Shown here in pieces: positions 17,566 to 25,037 of a DNA stretch of 64,000 nucleotides. The translations under genes were made by a program, and so were the position numbers. Origin of the DNA: JADJPO01 sp963828555 (GTDB lineage: Bacteria; Actinomycetota; Actinomycetes; Actinomycetales; Kineosporiaceae); assembly GCA_963828555.1 (NCBI GenBank), contig CAWHEL010000002.1, positions 1,178,001-1,242,000 on the forward strand, read 5' to 3'. The notes under the pieces are model-generated. The model searched no databases and was not told where the DNA came from. It saw only the letters and a program-made list of their open reading frames with translations. Numbering within the stretch: the first letter of the stretch is position 1; each line of letters starts with the position of its first letter.

Positions 17566-17979
17566 GTGCACAAGAGCAGGTTGGACGACGGCAGCGTGCT
17601 GGTCGCCTTCGAGTTGCCCGCGGAGGTCGCGGCGACGTCGGTGAGTCTGGTCGGGGACTTCAACGACTGGTCCCCGGAGGCGAACCCGCTGCACCTGCTC
17701 TCCGACGGCCGCTTCCGCACCGAGGTGGCCCTGCCCGCCGGGCAGCGGTCCCGCTTCCGCTACCTGATCGACGGCCAGCGCTGGGAGAACGACTGGGCTG
17801 CCGACGACTACGTGCCGAACGGCCTGGGCGCGGAGGACTCCATTGTCGACCTGACCCACGTCGAAGCACTCCAGTCAGCCACCGTCAGCCCTCCCGAGGT
17901 GAGCCTCACCGAGGCAAGCCCTCTCGAGGTGGGCACCTCCCGCCCCTGGTGGAAGTTCTGGGCCCGTCGCACCGCCTGA
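17566..17979 (+). CDS. Isoamylase early-set / CBM48 domain protein
   Basis: 137 residues. Residues 8-95 form a CBM48/AMPK-beta glycogen-binding-like fold: VSLVGDFNDWSPEANPLHLL, FRTEVALPAGQRSRFRYLID and RWENDWAADDYVPNGLGAED. Such stand-alone domains bind glycogen or act as scaffolds. The C-terminal 40 residues are a low-complexity linker ending in a tryptophan-rich tail (RPWWKFWARR), possibly for membrane or partner contact. GTG 17566 follows GGAGGAGAAG at good spacing. No glycogen enzyme is nearby. Confidence 0.8.
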   Translation: MHKSRLDDGSVLVAFELPAEVAATSVSLVGDFNDWSPEANPLHLLSDGRFRTEVALPAGQRSRFRYLIDGQRWENDWAADDYVPNGLGAEDSIVDLTHVEALQSATVSPPEVSLTEASPLEVGTSRPWWKFWARRTA

Positions 17980-17996
17980 CCCCGCGACTGGTCAAC

Positions 17997-18029
17997 TTTG
18001 CCCCGTTCTGCGCTGCGGAATGGGGCAAA
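17997..18029. terminator. Hairpin between convergent genes
   Basis: TTTGCCCCGTTC and GAATGGGGCAAA form a 12-bp stem with one G-U pair, placed between the CBM48 gene and the convergent EamA gene. A 15-bp tandem unit (GAGCTGAGCGAGGCT, twice) follows at about 18050-18080. Confidence 0.65.
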
Positions 18030-18084
18030 ATCGACCACTCGGCGGGCGCTGAGCTGAGCGAGGCTGAGCTGAGCGAGGCTTGAG

Positions 18085-19002
18085 CTAGGCCCGGTGGTCG
18101 TGGGCCGGGGCGAGGGCCACGGCTACCGCGTTGGCGAGTACCACGATCGCGATCCCGGCCCATTCGTGGGCGGCGAGCACTTGGCCGAGCAGGACCAGGC
18201 CGGCCAGCGCGGCCATCGCCGGGTGCACGCTCATGAAGACCCCGAAGAATCGCGGTGACACCCGTCGCAGCGCCACGAGGTCGCCGGCGTACGGCACGGC
18301 TGAGGAGAGCACCCCGGCGCTCGCGGCGTAGAGCAGCGACATGGCGGTGAAGCGGCCCTGCGCGATCAGGGTGATCAGCACGGGCAGGTAGATCACCGCC
18401 GAGACAGTGGTGGCCGCGGCCGGGGCCTGCAGTCCTGGCAGCCGCCCGCCGACCAGCCGGTTGAGCAGGATGTACATCACCCAGAGGCCTGCAGCGAACA
18501 GCGCCAGGCCGACCCCGATCCAGTCGCTGGTCGGCCCAGGCAGCACCAGCACGTACACCCCGGCCGCCGCGGCGAGCGCGATCGCCAGGTCGCGGCGTCC
18601 GTGCGACCCCCACAGCGCGAGCGCCAGCGGTCCCAGGAACTCCAGCGTCACCGCCAGCCCGAGCCCGATCCGGTCGACAGCGGTGTAGAGCGACAGGTTC
18701 ATGCAGGCGAACACCGAGGCAAGCATCAACGTCGGCCACCACTGGGCCCAGGTCATCCGCCGCAAGGGCGGCCGGGCGGTGGGCAGCAGCAGCGACACGG
18801 CGACGATCTGCCGGACGGCGACCACGCCGGCCGGGCCGATGGTGCCGAAGGCGTGAGCGCCCAGCGCCGCACCGACCTGGGCGCTGGTGGCGCTGCCGAG
18901 CATGAGCCCGGCCGAGGCAAGCACTCTGCGCCGTGGTGCGCGGGCGGCCGGATCTGTCGGCCTGGCGGCGTCCGGGCCGGCGGGCGCGGAGGTGGTGGTC
19001 AT
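18085..19002 (-). CDS. EamA/RhtA-family transporter
   Basis: 305-residue inner-membrane exporter of the drug/metabolite superfamily, ten predicted helices in two EamA repeats. Landmarks are GLMLGSATSAQVGAALGAHA, FACMNLSLYTAVDRIGLGLA, VTLEFLGPLALAL and SVHPAMAALAGLVLLGQVL. RhtA-type members export threonine, homoserine or purine analogues; the substrate here is not evident. ATG 19002 is preferred to 19059 because the longer form adds a non-membrane extension. Divergent from the LysR gene, which probably controls it. Confidence 0.85.
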   Translation of the reverse strand: MTTTSAPAGPDAARPTDPAARAPRRRVLASAGLMLGSATSAQVGAALGAHAFGTIGPAGVVAVRQIVAVSLLLPTARPPLRRMTWAQWWPTLMLASVFACMNLSLYTAVDRIGLGLAVTLEFLGPLALALWGSHGRRDLAIALAAAAGVYVLVLPGPTSDWIGVGLALFAAGLWVMYILLNRLVGGRLPGLQAPAAATTVSAVIYLPVLITLIAQGRFTAMSLLYAASAGVLSSAVPYAGDLVALRRVSPRFFGVFMSVHPAMAALAGLVLLGQVLAAHEWAGIAIVVLANAVAVALAPAHDHRA

Positions 19003-19056
19003 CGCATCAGGCTGACGGCTCGCGATCCATACGTGAAATGCGCCTCGTGCAGCAGT

Positions 19057-19073
19057 CATACGTTGTGCGTATG
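19057..19073. promoter_or_regulatory. LysR-type box over the LysR start codon
   Basis: CATACGTTGTGCGTATG is an exact dyad (CATACG and CGTATG around TTGTG) that contains the T-N11-A LysR pattern. It includes the ATG of the LysR gene, so binding there would block its own transcription or translation, and it lies 55 bases from the divergent EamA start. Confidence 0.6.
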
Positions 19074-19925
19074 ACTGTCGATCTGCGCCAGCTGCGCGCC
19101 CTGGTTGCGGTGGTCGAGGAGGGTACGTTCACCGACGCGGCGATCGCGCTCGGCCTCTCCCAGGCCTCGGTGTCCCGGGCGGTGGCGACGCTGGAACGGT
19201 CTCTCGGCGTCCGGCTGCTGCGGCGGACGACCCGCGAGGTCACCCTCACGGTGGTCGGGGCCCGGGTGATCGAGCACGCCCGTCGGGTACTGGGCGAGAT
19301 AGCGCTGCTCGAACGAGCGGCGGCGGCGGGCGCGGGTGAGCTCCGGGTCGGCTACGCGTGGGCCGCGCTGGGCAGGCACACCCTCGAGGTGCAGCGCCGC
19401 TGGGCGGCCGAGCACCCGTCGTCCGAGCTGGTGTTCGTGCAGTCCAACACCCGGACGGCGGGACTGGCCGACGGTCTCGCCGACCTCGCCGTGCTGCGGC
19501 GTCCGATCGACGATGCCCGCTTCCACACCGTGCTGGTCGGGGTGGAGGCGCGGTACGCCGCCGTGGCCGGCACCGACCCGCTGGCCCGACGCCGGTCGCT
19601 GCGGCTGGCCGACCTGGCCGAACGCACCGTCGCCGTCGACTCGCTGACCGGGACGACCACCGACGAGTTGTGGCCGCCGGGTTCCCCGCCGCCGGAGACC
19701 CGGCCGATCCACGGCATCGACGAGTGGCTCACCCTGATCGCCACCGGACGCGCGGTCGGGATCACCTCGGAGGCCACAGCGCGCCAGCACCCCCGCCCCG
19801 GGGTGGCCTACCGCCCGGTGCGCGACGCGCCGCCGATGCCGGTGACGATCGCCTGGTGGGCCGACAACCCGCCGTCCTTGGCCCAGCCGTTCGTCTCCCT
19901 CGTCTGCGCCACGATCACTTCGTGA
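19071..19925 (+). CDS. LysR-family transcriptional regulator
   Basis: 284 residues. The N-terminal winged helix-turn-helix is VDLRQLRALVAVVEEGTFTD, ALGLSQASVSRAVATLERSL, GVRLLRRTTREVTLT. The effector domain spans roughly residues 90-284 (ELRVGYAWAALGRHTLEVQR; later HGIDEWLTLIATGRAVGITS). It has the usual LysR length. ATG 19071 lies inside the dyad at 19057-19073 and has no ribosome site, so a leaderless message is likely. It is divergent from the EamA exporter. Confidence 0.9.
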   Translation: MTVDLRQLRALVAVVEEGTFTDAAIALGLSQASVSRAVATLERSLGVRLLRRTTREVTLTVVGARVIEHARRVLGEIALLERAAAAGAGELRVGYAWAALGRHTLEVQRRWAAEHPSSELVFVQSNTRTAGLADGLADLAVLRRPIDDARFHTVLVGVEARYAAVAGTDPLARRRSLRLADLAERTVAVDSLTGTTTDELWPPGSPPPETRPIHGIDEWLTLIATGRAVGITSEATARQHPRPGVAYRPVRDAPPMPVTIAWWADNPPSLAQPFVSLVCATITS

Positions 19926-19974
19926 TTCCGTGCGGTCGAACATGGCCTGGTAGAGCCACTTCCGCCGCACAGAA
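19926..19974. repeat. Palindromic repeat, family A copy 2
   Basis: Begins at the base after the LysR stop. Arms TTCCGTGCGG and CCGCCGCACAGAA, with GGTCGAA and CCACTT also conserved, match copy 1 at 15808-15856 over 49 bp with scattered changes. It separates LysR from a convergent small membrane protein. Confidence 0.72.
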
Positions 19975-19992
19975 CCGAAGAGAGCGGGCGGT

Positions 19993-20253
19993 TCAGTCGG
20001 CGAGCCAGGTGCCGACGTCCCGGCCGAGCGCGGAGAAGGCGATCATCGGGACCACGAGCGCGGTGACGGCGGCGACCAGCAACCAGCGACGGATGCCGGC
20101 GGTCTGCCCCGGGAAGGTGCGTCGGCCGGTGACCAACAGGGGGATAGACAGGGTCAGCAGGGCCGGGCTCGCCAGAACTCCGAGCGGGGGTAGCAGGTAG
20201 ACCGCCGCATAGAGCCACATGAGGGGATTCGCGGCGCTGTGGCTGTAGGGCAC
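19993..20253 (-). CDS. Small membrane protein of unknown function
   Basis: 86 residues with two or three hydrophobic stretches: LMWLYAAVYLLPPLGVLASP, ALLTLSIPLLV and RWLLVAAVTALVVPMIAFSA. A short basic loop (GRRTFPGQTAGIRR) separates them. I do not recognise it. It is convergent with LysR and downstream of the SRPBCC-DinB gene, possibly in the same transcript. Confidence 0.5.
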   Translation of the reverse strand: MPYSHSAANPLMWLYAAVYLLPPLGVLASPALLTLSIPLLVTGRRTFPGQTAGIRRWLLVAAVTALVVPMIAFSALGRDVGTWLAD

Positions 20254-20326
20254 CAGATCCTGTGGTTGCGCTGTCGGGGCGCGGGTGAGGTACGCGGTGA
20301 TCGGTGTCGAACACCGGTATGTACCG

Positions 20327-21274
20327 TCAAGTGGTCGATTCAGGGCTCGGGCGGAGCTGCGCCAACTGTCGGGTGTGCAAGGGCAGGTGGTAGGTCGCCT
20401 GGGTGACGAGTGCCAGCGAGCCCCACGGCATGGGCTGGTCCACCATCACCCGGTCCCCGTCGATCAGGTGGCAGGGAACCGCTGCGGCGAGCTGGTCGTC
20501 GTCCAGCCGGCCGAGCAGGAGGCGCAGCGTCTCGGCGCGTGCCCGGCCGAGCTCCACCAATGACGCCAGGTCTCCGGCCGCCTCGACCAGCGTCTGCAGC
20601 ACGGCCCGGTCGTTGGGCACCGCGTTGTCGAACCGTGGGGCGGCGTCGTGGATCAGGCCCCGGCACACCGCCGCCATCAGGTCGTCGTTGACGCCGATGT
20701 GGGCCACCACCTGCTCGGCGGTCCACTCCCCCGGCGGAGGGTCGCCGAAGCCGGGGCGGCTCGCCTCGGCGAAGAAGCCCGCATACGCCTCAGTCAGCGT
20801 CTCGAGCTGATCGGCCGATGCGCCTCCGCCTGGCCCGGTGTCGGCCAGATCGGCGAAATGGTCGAGCACGAATCCCCAGGCATTCGGGCCGACGTAGCGC
20901 CGGCGCATCTGCTCGGCCAGCTCACCGAAGGCCTCCCAGCCGTGGTGGGTGAGTTCGACCCGGGTGCCCTCGCCGTCCGCGGCGAACGTCACCTCGACGA
21001 GACCACCGACCCCGTCATCGCGGCCCGGATGCCAGTGCAGGGTCAGACGGGACGGCGGCTGCCACTCCTCGACCTCGGCCCAGACGACGCTGTCGCCACG
21101 GTGCGAGCGCTCGATCAGACGCCCGGAGTCGAGGGAGACCCCGGCGGAGTCCTCGCCGAACAGGCCGTGCGTGCTCAGCGGCCACCAGGCGCCGATCTGC
21201 TCGGTGAACAGCCGGAAGGTCTCAGTGGGTTCGCGGCGCACGTGCGCGACGCGCAGAACCGGGGGAAGGGTCAT
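20327..21274 (-). CDS. SRPBCC (AHSA1) - DinB-like two-domain protein
   Basis: 315 residues. Residues 1-150 form an AHSA1/START-type hydrophobic-ligand fold: RREPTETFRLFTEQIGAWWP, GLVEVTFAADGEGTRVELTH, HHGWEAFGE. From about 165 on is a four-helix DinB/maleylpyruvate-isomerase-like domain: PPPGEWTAEQVVAHIGVNDD and later YHLPLHTRQLAQL, with metal-type histidines. ATG 21274 has AGGAGATCACCG upstream and overlaps the ArsR gene by 53 bases, so the two are coupled. ArsR plus AHSA1 is a common pair; the DinB fusion is less so. Confidence 0.8.
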   Translation of the reverse strand: MTLPPVLRVAHVRREPTETFRLFTEQIGAWWPLSTHGLFGEDSAGVSLDSGRLIERSHRGDSVVWAEVEEWQPPSRLTLHWHPGRDDGVGGLVEVTFAADGEGTRVELTHHGWEAFGELAEQMRRRYVGPNAWGFVLDHFADLADTGPGGGASADQLETLTEAYAGFFAEASRPGFGDPPPGEWTAEQVVAHIGVNDDLMAAVCRGLIHDAAPRFDNAVPNDRAVLQTLVEAAGDLASLVELGRARAETLRLLLGRLDDDQLAAAVPCHLIDGDRVMVDQPMPWGSLALVTQATYHLPLHTRQLAQLRPSPESTT

Positions 21275-21599
21275 CGGTGATCTCCTGTGGTGGTCGGTGC
21301 GAGGTGGCGTACTCCGCGAAGGCGTTCAGGGCGCCGTCCCAGAACTGGTCGACGTAGGCCCGCAGGTCGTCCAACCCGGTGGGGTCGATCCGATAGAGCC
21401 GTCGGGCACCGTCGGCCCGGACGGCGACGAGGCGCGCCTCGCGCAGCACGCGAAGGTGTTGGGAGACAGCGGGTTGCGAGACGGGCAGCGCGTCGGTCAG
21501 TTCACGCACGGTGTGTTCACCACTGCGCAGGACGGCGAGCAGCCGGCGCCGCGACGGCTCACCGAGAGCGTCGAGTACGGCATGAGCATCGGTCACCAC
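21222..21599 (-). CDS. ArsR-family transcriptional regulator
   Basis: 125-residue winged-helix repressor: LDALGEPSRRRLLAVLRSGE, then the recognition region VRELTDALPVSQPAVSQHLR, then RADGARRLYRIDPTGLDDLR. No CxC metal motif, so it is not a metal sensor of the classic ArsR kind; such proteins commonly regulate a linked AHSA1 gene. GTG 21599 is preceded by the AT-rich TAATAATAAGTG, unusual in this GC-rich DNA and likely the -10 region of a leaderless promoter. Its end overlaps the next gene by 53 bases. Confidence 0.85.
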   Translation of the reverse strand: MVTDAHAVLDALGEPSRRRLLAVLRSGEHTVRELTDALPVSQPAVSQHLRVLREARLVAVRADGARRLYRIDPTGLDDLRAYVDQFWDGALNAFAEYATSHRPPQEITDDPSPGSARRARAPRTH

Positions 21600-21692
21600 T
21601 TATTATTAGCCACTGCTTATGACCCGCGTCAAGCAGGGAATCCCCCGTTCTCCCGATGCGCCCGGGGTGGCCAACCTTCCGAGATAGACCGA

Positions 21693-22538
21693 GTGACAAC
21701 ACCTGACCCCTCGATGCTCAGCGATCTCTACGCCTCCGCCGCCACCGGCTTCGGTCTGCCGTGGTGGGCCTGGGCGGCCTCCGGCGGCACCGTGGCGCTG
21801 GCCTCGGCCGGCCTCAGCCGGCGTTCGGTCGCCGCGAACCGTCGCCGGCTGCACGCGGCCGAGCAGGAGGCCGCGGCGAGCCAGACCCGTCTGCGCACCG
21901 CGCTGAACGAGGCATTCACCCCGCTGGCCTCACACCTCGGCGACCTGGCGGCGGCCGGCGCCGGCGACCAGCGCACCGACCTGCGCGGCGAGACCATCGA
22001 CCGCGCCCTGCTGGCCGCCGAGCACCTGATCGACGGCGAGCGGGCCCGGATCTGCTGGTTCGAGCTGATCACCGGCCGCCAGCGCACCCAGCGGCAACGC
22101 AGCCTGCACCCGCGCCGGCACGTCGGCCGGATGGAACCGCCGACCACCGTCTTCGTCGAGGGCACGCTCGCCGGGGACGAGGTGTTCGCCGCTCTCGATC
22201 GCGGTGCGCCCCGCCGGCACACCGACGTCGAGGCCGCCCCGCCGGCCGGCTGGGATCCTGCCGCCGGTCGCAGCTACCGGGCCTTCCTCTCGGTGCCGGT
22301 CACCGCCGGCACGGAGTGCTTCGGCATGTTCACCCTCGACTCGACCGACTCCGCCGACGTGACGGCGGACGACGTGGCACGGCTGACCCTGCTCGCCCAG
22401 CTGACCGGGGCCGCGCTCGCCAGCCAACCGTCGGCGCGCACCGTCGTGCTGCCCGCGCCCACGGCGGCACCCGTCGAAGCCCCTCGCTCCCGGCGCTCAC
22501 TGCCCCGACCCCGCGCCCCCCGGCACGTCGTCCCCTGA
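21693..22538 (+). CDS. Membrane-anchored GAF-domain protein
   Basis: 281 residues. A short helix (WWAWAASGGTVALASAGL) near the start anchors the protein. A coiled segment (NRRRLHAAEQEAAASQTRLR) and a GAF-like sensor domain follow: RARICWFELITGRQRTQRQR, YRAFLSVPVTAGTECFGMFT, TADDVARLTLLAQLTGAAL. The tail is Pro/Arg-rich. No kinase, cyclase or phosphatase module follows, so output must go through a partner. GTG 21693 is the likely start; ATG 21714 is the alternative. Confidence 0.7.
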   Translation: MTTPDPSMLSDLYASAATGFGLPWWAWAASGGTVALASAGLSRRSVAANRRRLHAAEQEAAASQTRLRTALNEAFTPLASHLGDLAAAGAGDQRTDLRGETIDRALLAAEHLIDGERARICWFELITGRQRTQRQRSLHPRRHVGRMEPPTTVFVEGTLAGDEVFAALDRGAPRRHTDVEAAPPAGWDPAAGRSYRAFLSVPVTAGTECFGMFTLDSTDSADVTADDVARLTLLAQLTGAALASQPSARTVVLPAPTAAPVEAPRSRRSLPRPRAPRHVVP

Positions 22539-22553
22539 CCAGCGCATGGGCGG

Positions 22554-22592
22554 CGTTAGGGAGCTCCCGTCGGCTGTTAGCGTCCTGTCAGG
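22554..22592 (+). promoter_or_regulatory. Three-part direct repeat, KdpE-type site 1
   Basis: CGTTAGG (22554), TGTTAGC (22575) and TGTCAGG (22586) lie in one orientation with start-to-start spacing of 21 and 11 bases. The last two sit on the same helix face, as OmpR/PhoB-family dimers require. The promoter shared by kimA and kdpDE has the same motif with the same 21+11 spacing. The array ends 39 bases before the small gene at 22632. Confidence 0.65.
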
Positions 22593-22631
22593 CTCCTTCT
22601 GCGCCAAGGCATCGGAGCCAATGCTGGAAGA

Positions 22632-22958
22632 ATGAGCAGCTCCACCAGCACCCTCGAACGCCGTCCCGCCCCGGCCCCGATCATGGTGCCGGCACCCGCG
22701 CCGATCCCGCGCCGTGGGCGCGCCCGCGCGCCGGAGGAGGACGGACCGCAGGTCAGGATCCTGCGCGAGCTGCGCCACTGCCCAGGGCGGGTGTGTCGCG
22801 ATGCCCTGCTGCGCCATGTCGGCTGGGGCGTGGTCCGCCCGGCACTGGGTGAGTACCCCCGGCTGATGGCCCTGGTCGGGCAGACCCTCGCAGGCTCCGG
22901 CGAGGGGCGGCTCGAGCGGGTCAGCGAGACCGGGTGGATCCTGCAGCCTCCAGCCTGA
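22632..22958 (+). CDS. Small protein of unknown function in the potassium locus
   Basis: 108 residues. The first 40 are Pro/Ala/Arg-rich and probably disordered. The rest (VRILRELRHCPGRVCRDALL, then VVRPALGEYPRLMALVGQTL) looks like a compact helical, perhaps winged-helix, domain. I do not recognise it. Its promoter carries the same direct-repeat array as the kimA-kdpD intergenic region, so it may be a KdpE target. Its last 38 bases overlap the 3' end of the convergent kimA-like gene. Confidence 0.6.
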   Translation: MSSSTSTLERRPAPAPIMVPAPAPIPRRGRARAPEEDGPQVRILRELRHCPGRVCRDALLRHVGWGVVRPALGEYPRLMALVGQTLAGSGEGRLERVSETGWILQPPA

Positions 22959-24897
22959 CGCCCTCCATCGTGACCGAGCTCAGCTGGTAGGGGACGCTGG
23001 TCACCATCACGTTGCCGAGCAGCCGCAGCCGCAGCTTGAGCCGCAGCGCACTCTGGTTGTGCAGCAGCTCCTCCCACCAGTGCCCGACGACGTACTCGGG
23101 CACGAAGACCGCCACCAGGTCGCGCGGGCTCTCCCTGCGGATCCGCGCGATGTGTTCCACGATCGGATCGGTGATCTCCCGATACGGGGAGTCGAGCACG
23201 GTCAACGGCACCGGCAGATCGGCCGCGAGCCAGTCCCGGTAGAGCGCGTCGGTCTCCTCGGAGTCCACCCGCACGGTCAGCGCGACCAGGGAGGACGGCC
23301 GGGTGGCCCTGGCGTAGCTGAGGGCCCGCAGGGCCGGTTGGTGCAGCGTCGAGACCAGCACCAGCGCGTGCACCCTGCTGGGCAGGCGACGGCCCTGCGG
23401 CTGGGGCCTCAGCTCGGCCGCGACCCGGTCGTAGTGCCGCGACACCGCCCGCATCATCAGGCACAGCACCGGCACGGCGATCACCACCAGGTAGGCCCCA
23501 CCGGTGAACTTGGTGATCAGCACGATCACCAGCACCAGCCCGGTCAGGCTCGCCCCCGCGGCGTTCACCGCCCGCGCCACGACCAGGCGGGAGCGCACCC
23601 CCGGCACGGTGACGCTCTCCAGCGCACGGTTCCAGTGCCGGACCATGCCGACCTGGCTGAGGGTGAACGAGGTGAACACTCCGAGGATGTACAGCTGGAT
23701 CAGCCGGGTCACCGAGGCCGAGTAGGCCACCAGCAGCCCGCCGGCGACCAGGGCCAGCGCGACGATGCCGTTGCTGAAGGCGAGGCGGTCGCCGCGGGTG
23801 CGCAGCTGGCGGGGCATGAGCCGGTGCTGGGCCAGGATCGAGGTCAGCATCGGGAAGCCGTTGTAGGCGGTGTTGGCCGCGAGGATGAGGATCAGCGCCG
23901 TGGTCGCCTGCACGTAGTAGAACATCGGGCTTCCGCTGCCCCCGAAGACGGCGGCGGCCAGCTGAGCGATCACCGTGCGCTGCGGGTCGGCGGTGCAGTC
24001 GCCCGCGAAACCCACCAGATCGCAGGTGTTCTCGGCGACCCGCACCTGCGCGACCACTGCCAGGGCGGTGATCCCGACGAACATGCTCACGGCGATCACG
24101 CCCATCGCGACCAGCGTGCGGGCGGCATTGCGGGCCTTGGGCGGGCGGAACGCCGGCACGCCGTTGCTGATCGCCTCGACGCCGGTCAGCGCCGTGCACC
24201 CCGACGAGAACGCCCGCATGGCCAGGAAGAGCAGGCCCAGCCCGGTCAGCCCGACATGCTCGGGGGTGATCTGGTAGCCCGCGCTCTCGGCCACCGGAGC
24301 GTCACCGAGCAGCGCGCGGCCCAGTCCCAGCCCGATCATGGCCAGGATGCCCACGATGAACAGGTACGTCGGGGTCGCGAAGGCCCGGCCCGACTCGCGG
24401 ACGCCGCGCAGGTTCATCGCCGTCAGCAGCGCGACGAACCCGACCGCCAGCAGCACCCGGTGCGTGTTGAGTGAGGGGACGGCCGAGATGATGTTGTCGA
24501 CCCCGGCCGCCACCGAGACGGCGACGGTCATCACGTAGTCGACCATCAGGGCCGCCGCCACCACCATGCCCGCCGGCCGGCCCAGGTTCTGGGTGACCAC
24601 CTCGTAGGAGCCGCCGCCCCCGGGGTAGGCGTGCACCACCTGGCGGTAGGAGAGCACCACGACCGCCATCAGCATCACCACCGCCGCCGCGATCCACGGG
24701 GTGAGGTACAGGTACGCCAGGGCCCCCAGGGTGAGCACCTTGAGGATCTCCTCGGTGGCGTAGGCCACCGAGGACAACGGGTCCGAGGCGAAGACCGGAA
24801 GCGCGATCCGCTTGCGCAGCAACGTCTCCCCGAGCTTCTCGCTGTGCATCGGTCGGCCGACCAGCAGCCGTTTGATCGTGGGAACGCTTCTCAGCAT
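22921..24897 (-). CDS. KimA-like potassium transporter (APC superfamily)
   Basis: 658 residues. Residues 1-460 hold about twelve membrane helices of the KimA branch: IALPVFASDPLSSVAYATEE, HAYPGGGGSYEVVTQNLGRP, FSSGCTALTGVEAISNGVPA, ANTAYNGFPMLTSILAQHRL. The last 200 residues are a cytosolic domain beginning near LVLVSTLHQPALRALSYARA. KimA is a proton-coupled K+ importer restrained by c-di-AMP in Bacillus. The neighbouring kdpD-kdpE genes support a potassium role. ATG 24897 has only a weak GAAG site. It is divergent from kdpD across 140 bases. Confidence 0.82.
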   Translation of the reverse strand: MLRSVPTIKRLLVGRPMHSEKLGETLLRKRIALPVFASDPLSSVAYATEEILKVLTLGALAYLYLTPWIAAAVVMLMAVVVLSYRQVVHAYPGGGGSYEVVTQNLGRPAGMVVAAALMVDYVMTVAVSVAAGVDNIISAVPSLNTHRVLLAVGFVALLTAMNLRGVRESGRAFATPTYLFIVGILAMIGLGLGRALLGDAPVAESAGYQITPEHVGLTGLGLLFLAMRAFSSGCTALTGVEAISNGVPAFRPPKARNAARTLVAMGVIAVSMFVGITALAVVAQVRVAENTCDLVGFAGDCTADPQRTVIAQLAAAVFGGSGSPMFYYVQATTALILILAANTAYNGFPMLTSILAQHRLMPRQLRTRGDRLAFSNGIVALALVAGGLLVAYSASVTRLIQLYILGVFTSFTLSQVGMVRHWNRALESVTVPGVRSRLVVARAVNAAGASLTGLVLVIVLITKFTGGAYLVVIAVPVLCLMMRAVSRHYDRVAAELRPQPQGRRLPSRVHALVLVSTLHQPALRALSYARATRPSSLVALTVRVDSEETDALYRDWLAADLPVPLTVLDSPYREITDPIVEHIARIRRESPRDLVAVFVPEYVVGHWWEELLHNQSALRLKLRLRLLGNVMVTSVPYQLSSVTMEGVRLEAAGSTRSR

Positions 24898-24932
24898 GTC
24901 TTCGGACGCTAGGCCGGATCCCGCAGGGTCGG

Positions 24933-24971
24933 TGTTAGGGAACGGCCCGGCGGTGTCAGGATCGTGTCAGG
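24933..24971 (+). promoter_or_regulatory. Three-part direct repeat, KdpE-type site 2
   Basis: TGTTAGG (24933), TGTCAGG (24954) and TGTCAGG (24965), spaced 21 and 11 bases. This matches the array at 22554-22592 in motif, order and spacing. It lies between the divergent kimA-like gene (36 bases from its ATG) and kdpD (67 bases from its ATG), so it could serve both. Confidence 0.7.
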
Positions 24972-25037
24972 GTCGCCGGTCCTGCGCTCCCGGATCCTGC
25001 GGAGTCTGGAAGGGTCGGCCCACGGAGGAGGTCGGTG

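Noticed and set aside
22554..22592. CRISPR-like short repeats
   Set aside because: The TGTYAGG units are 7 bases at 21 and 11 base steps, far too short for CRISPR, and they occur only three times per array.
24898..25037. Possible c-di-AMP (ydaO/kimA-type) riboswitch before the KimA-like gene
   Set aside because: The gap is only 140 bases, holds the direct-repeat array, and I could not draw the required helices or match the conserved core.
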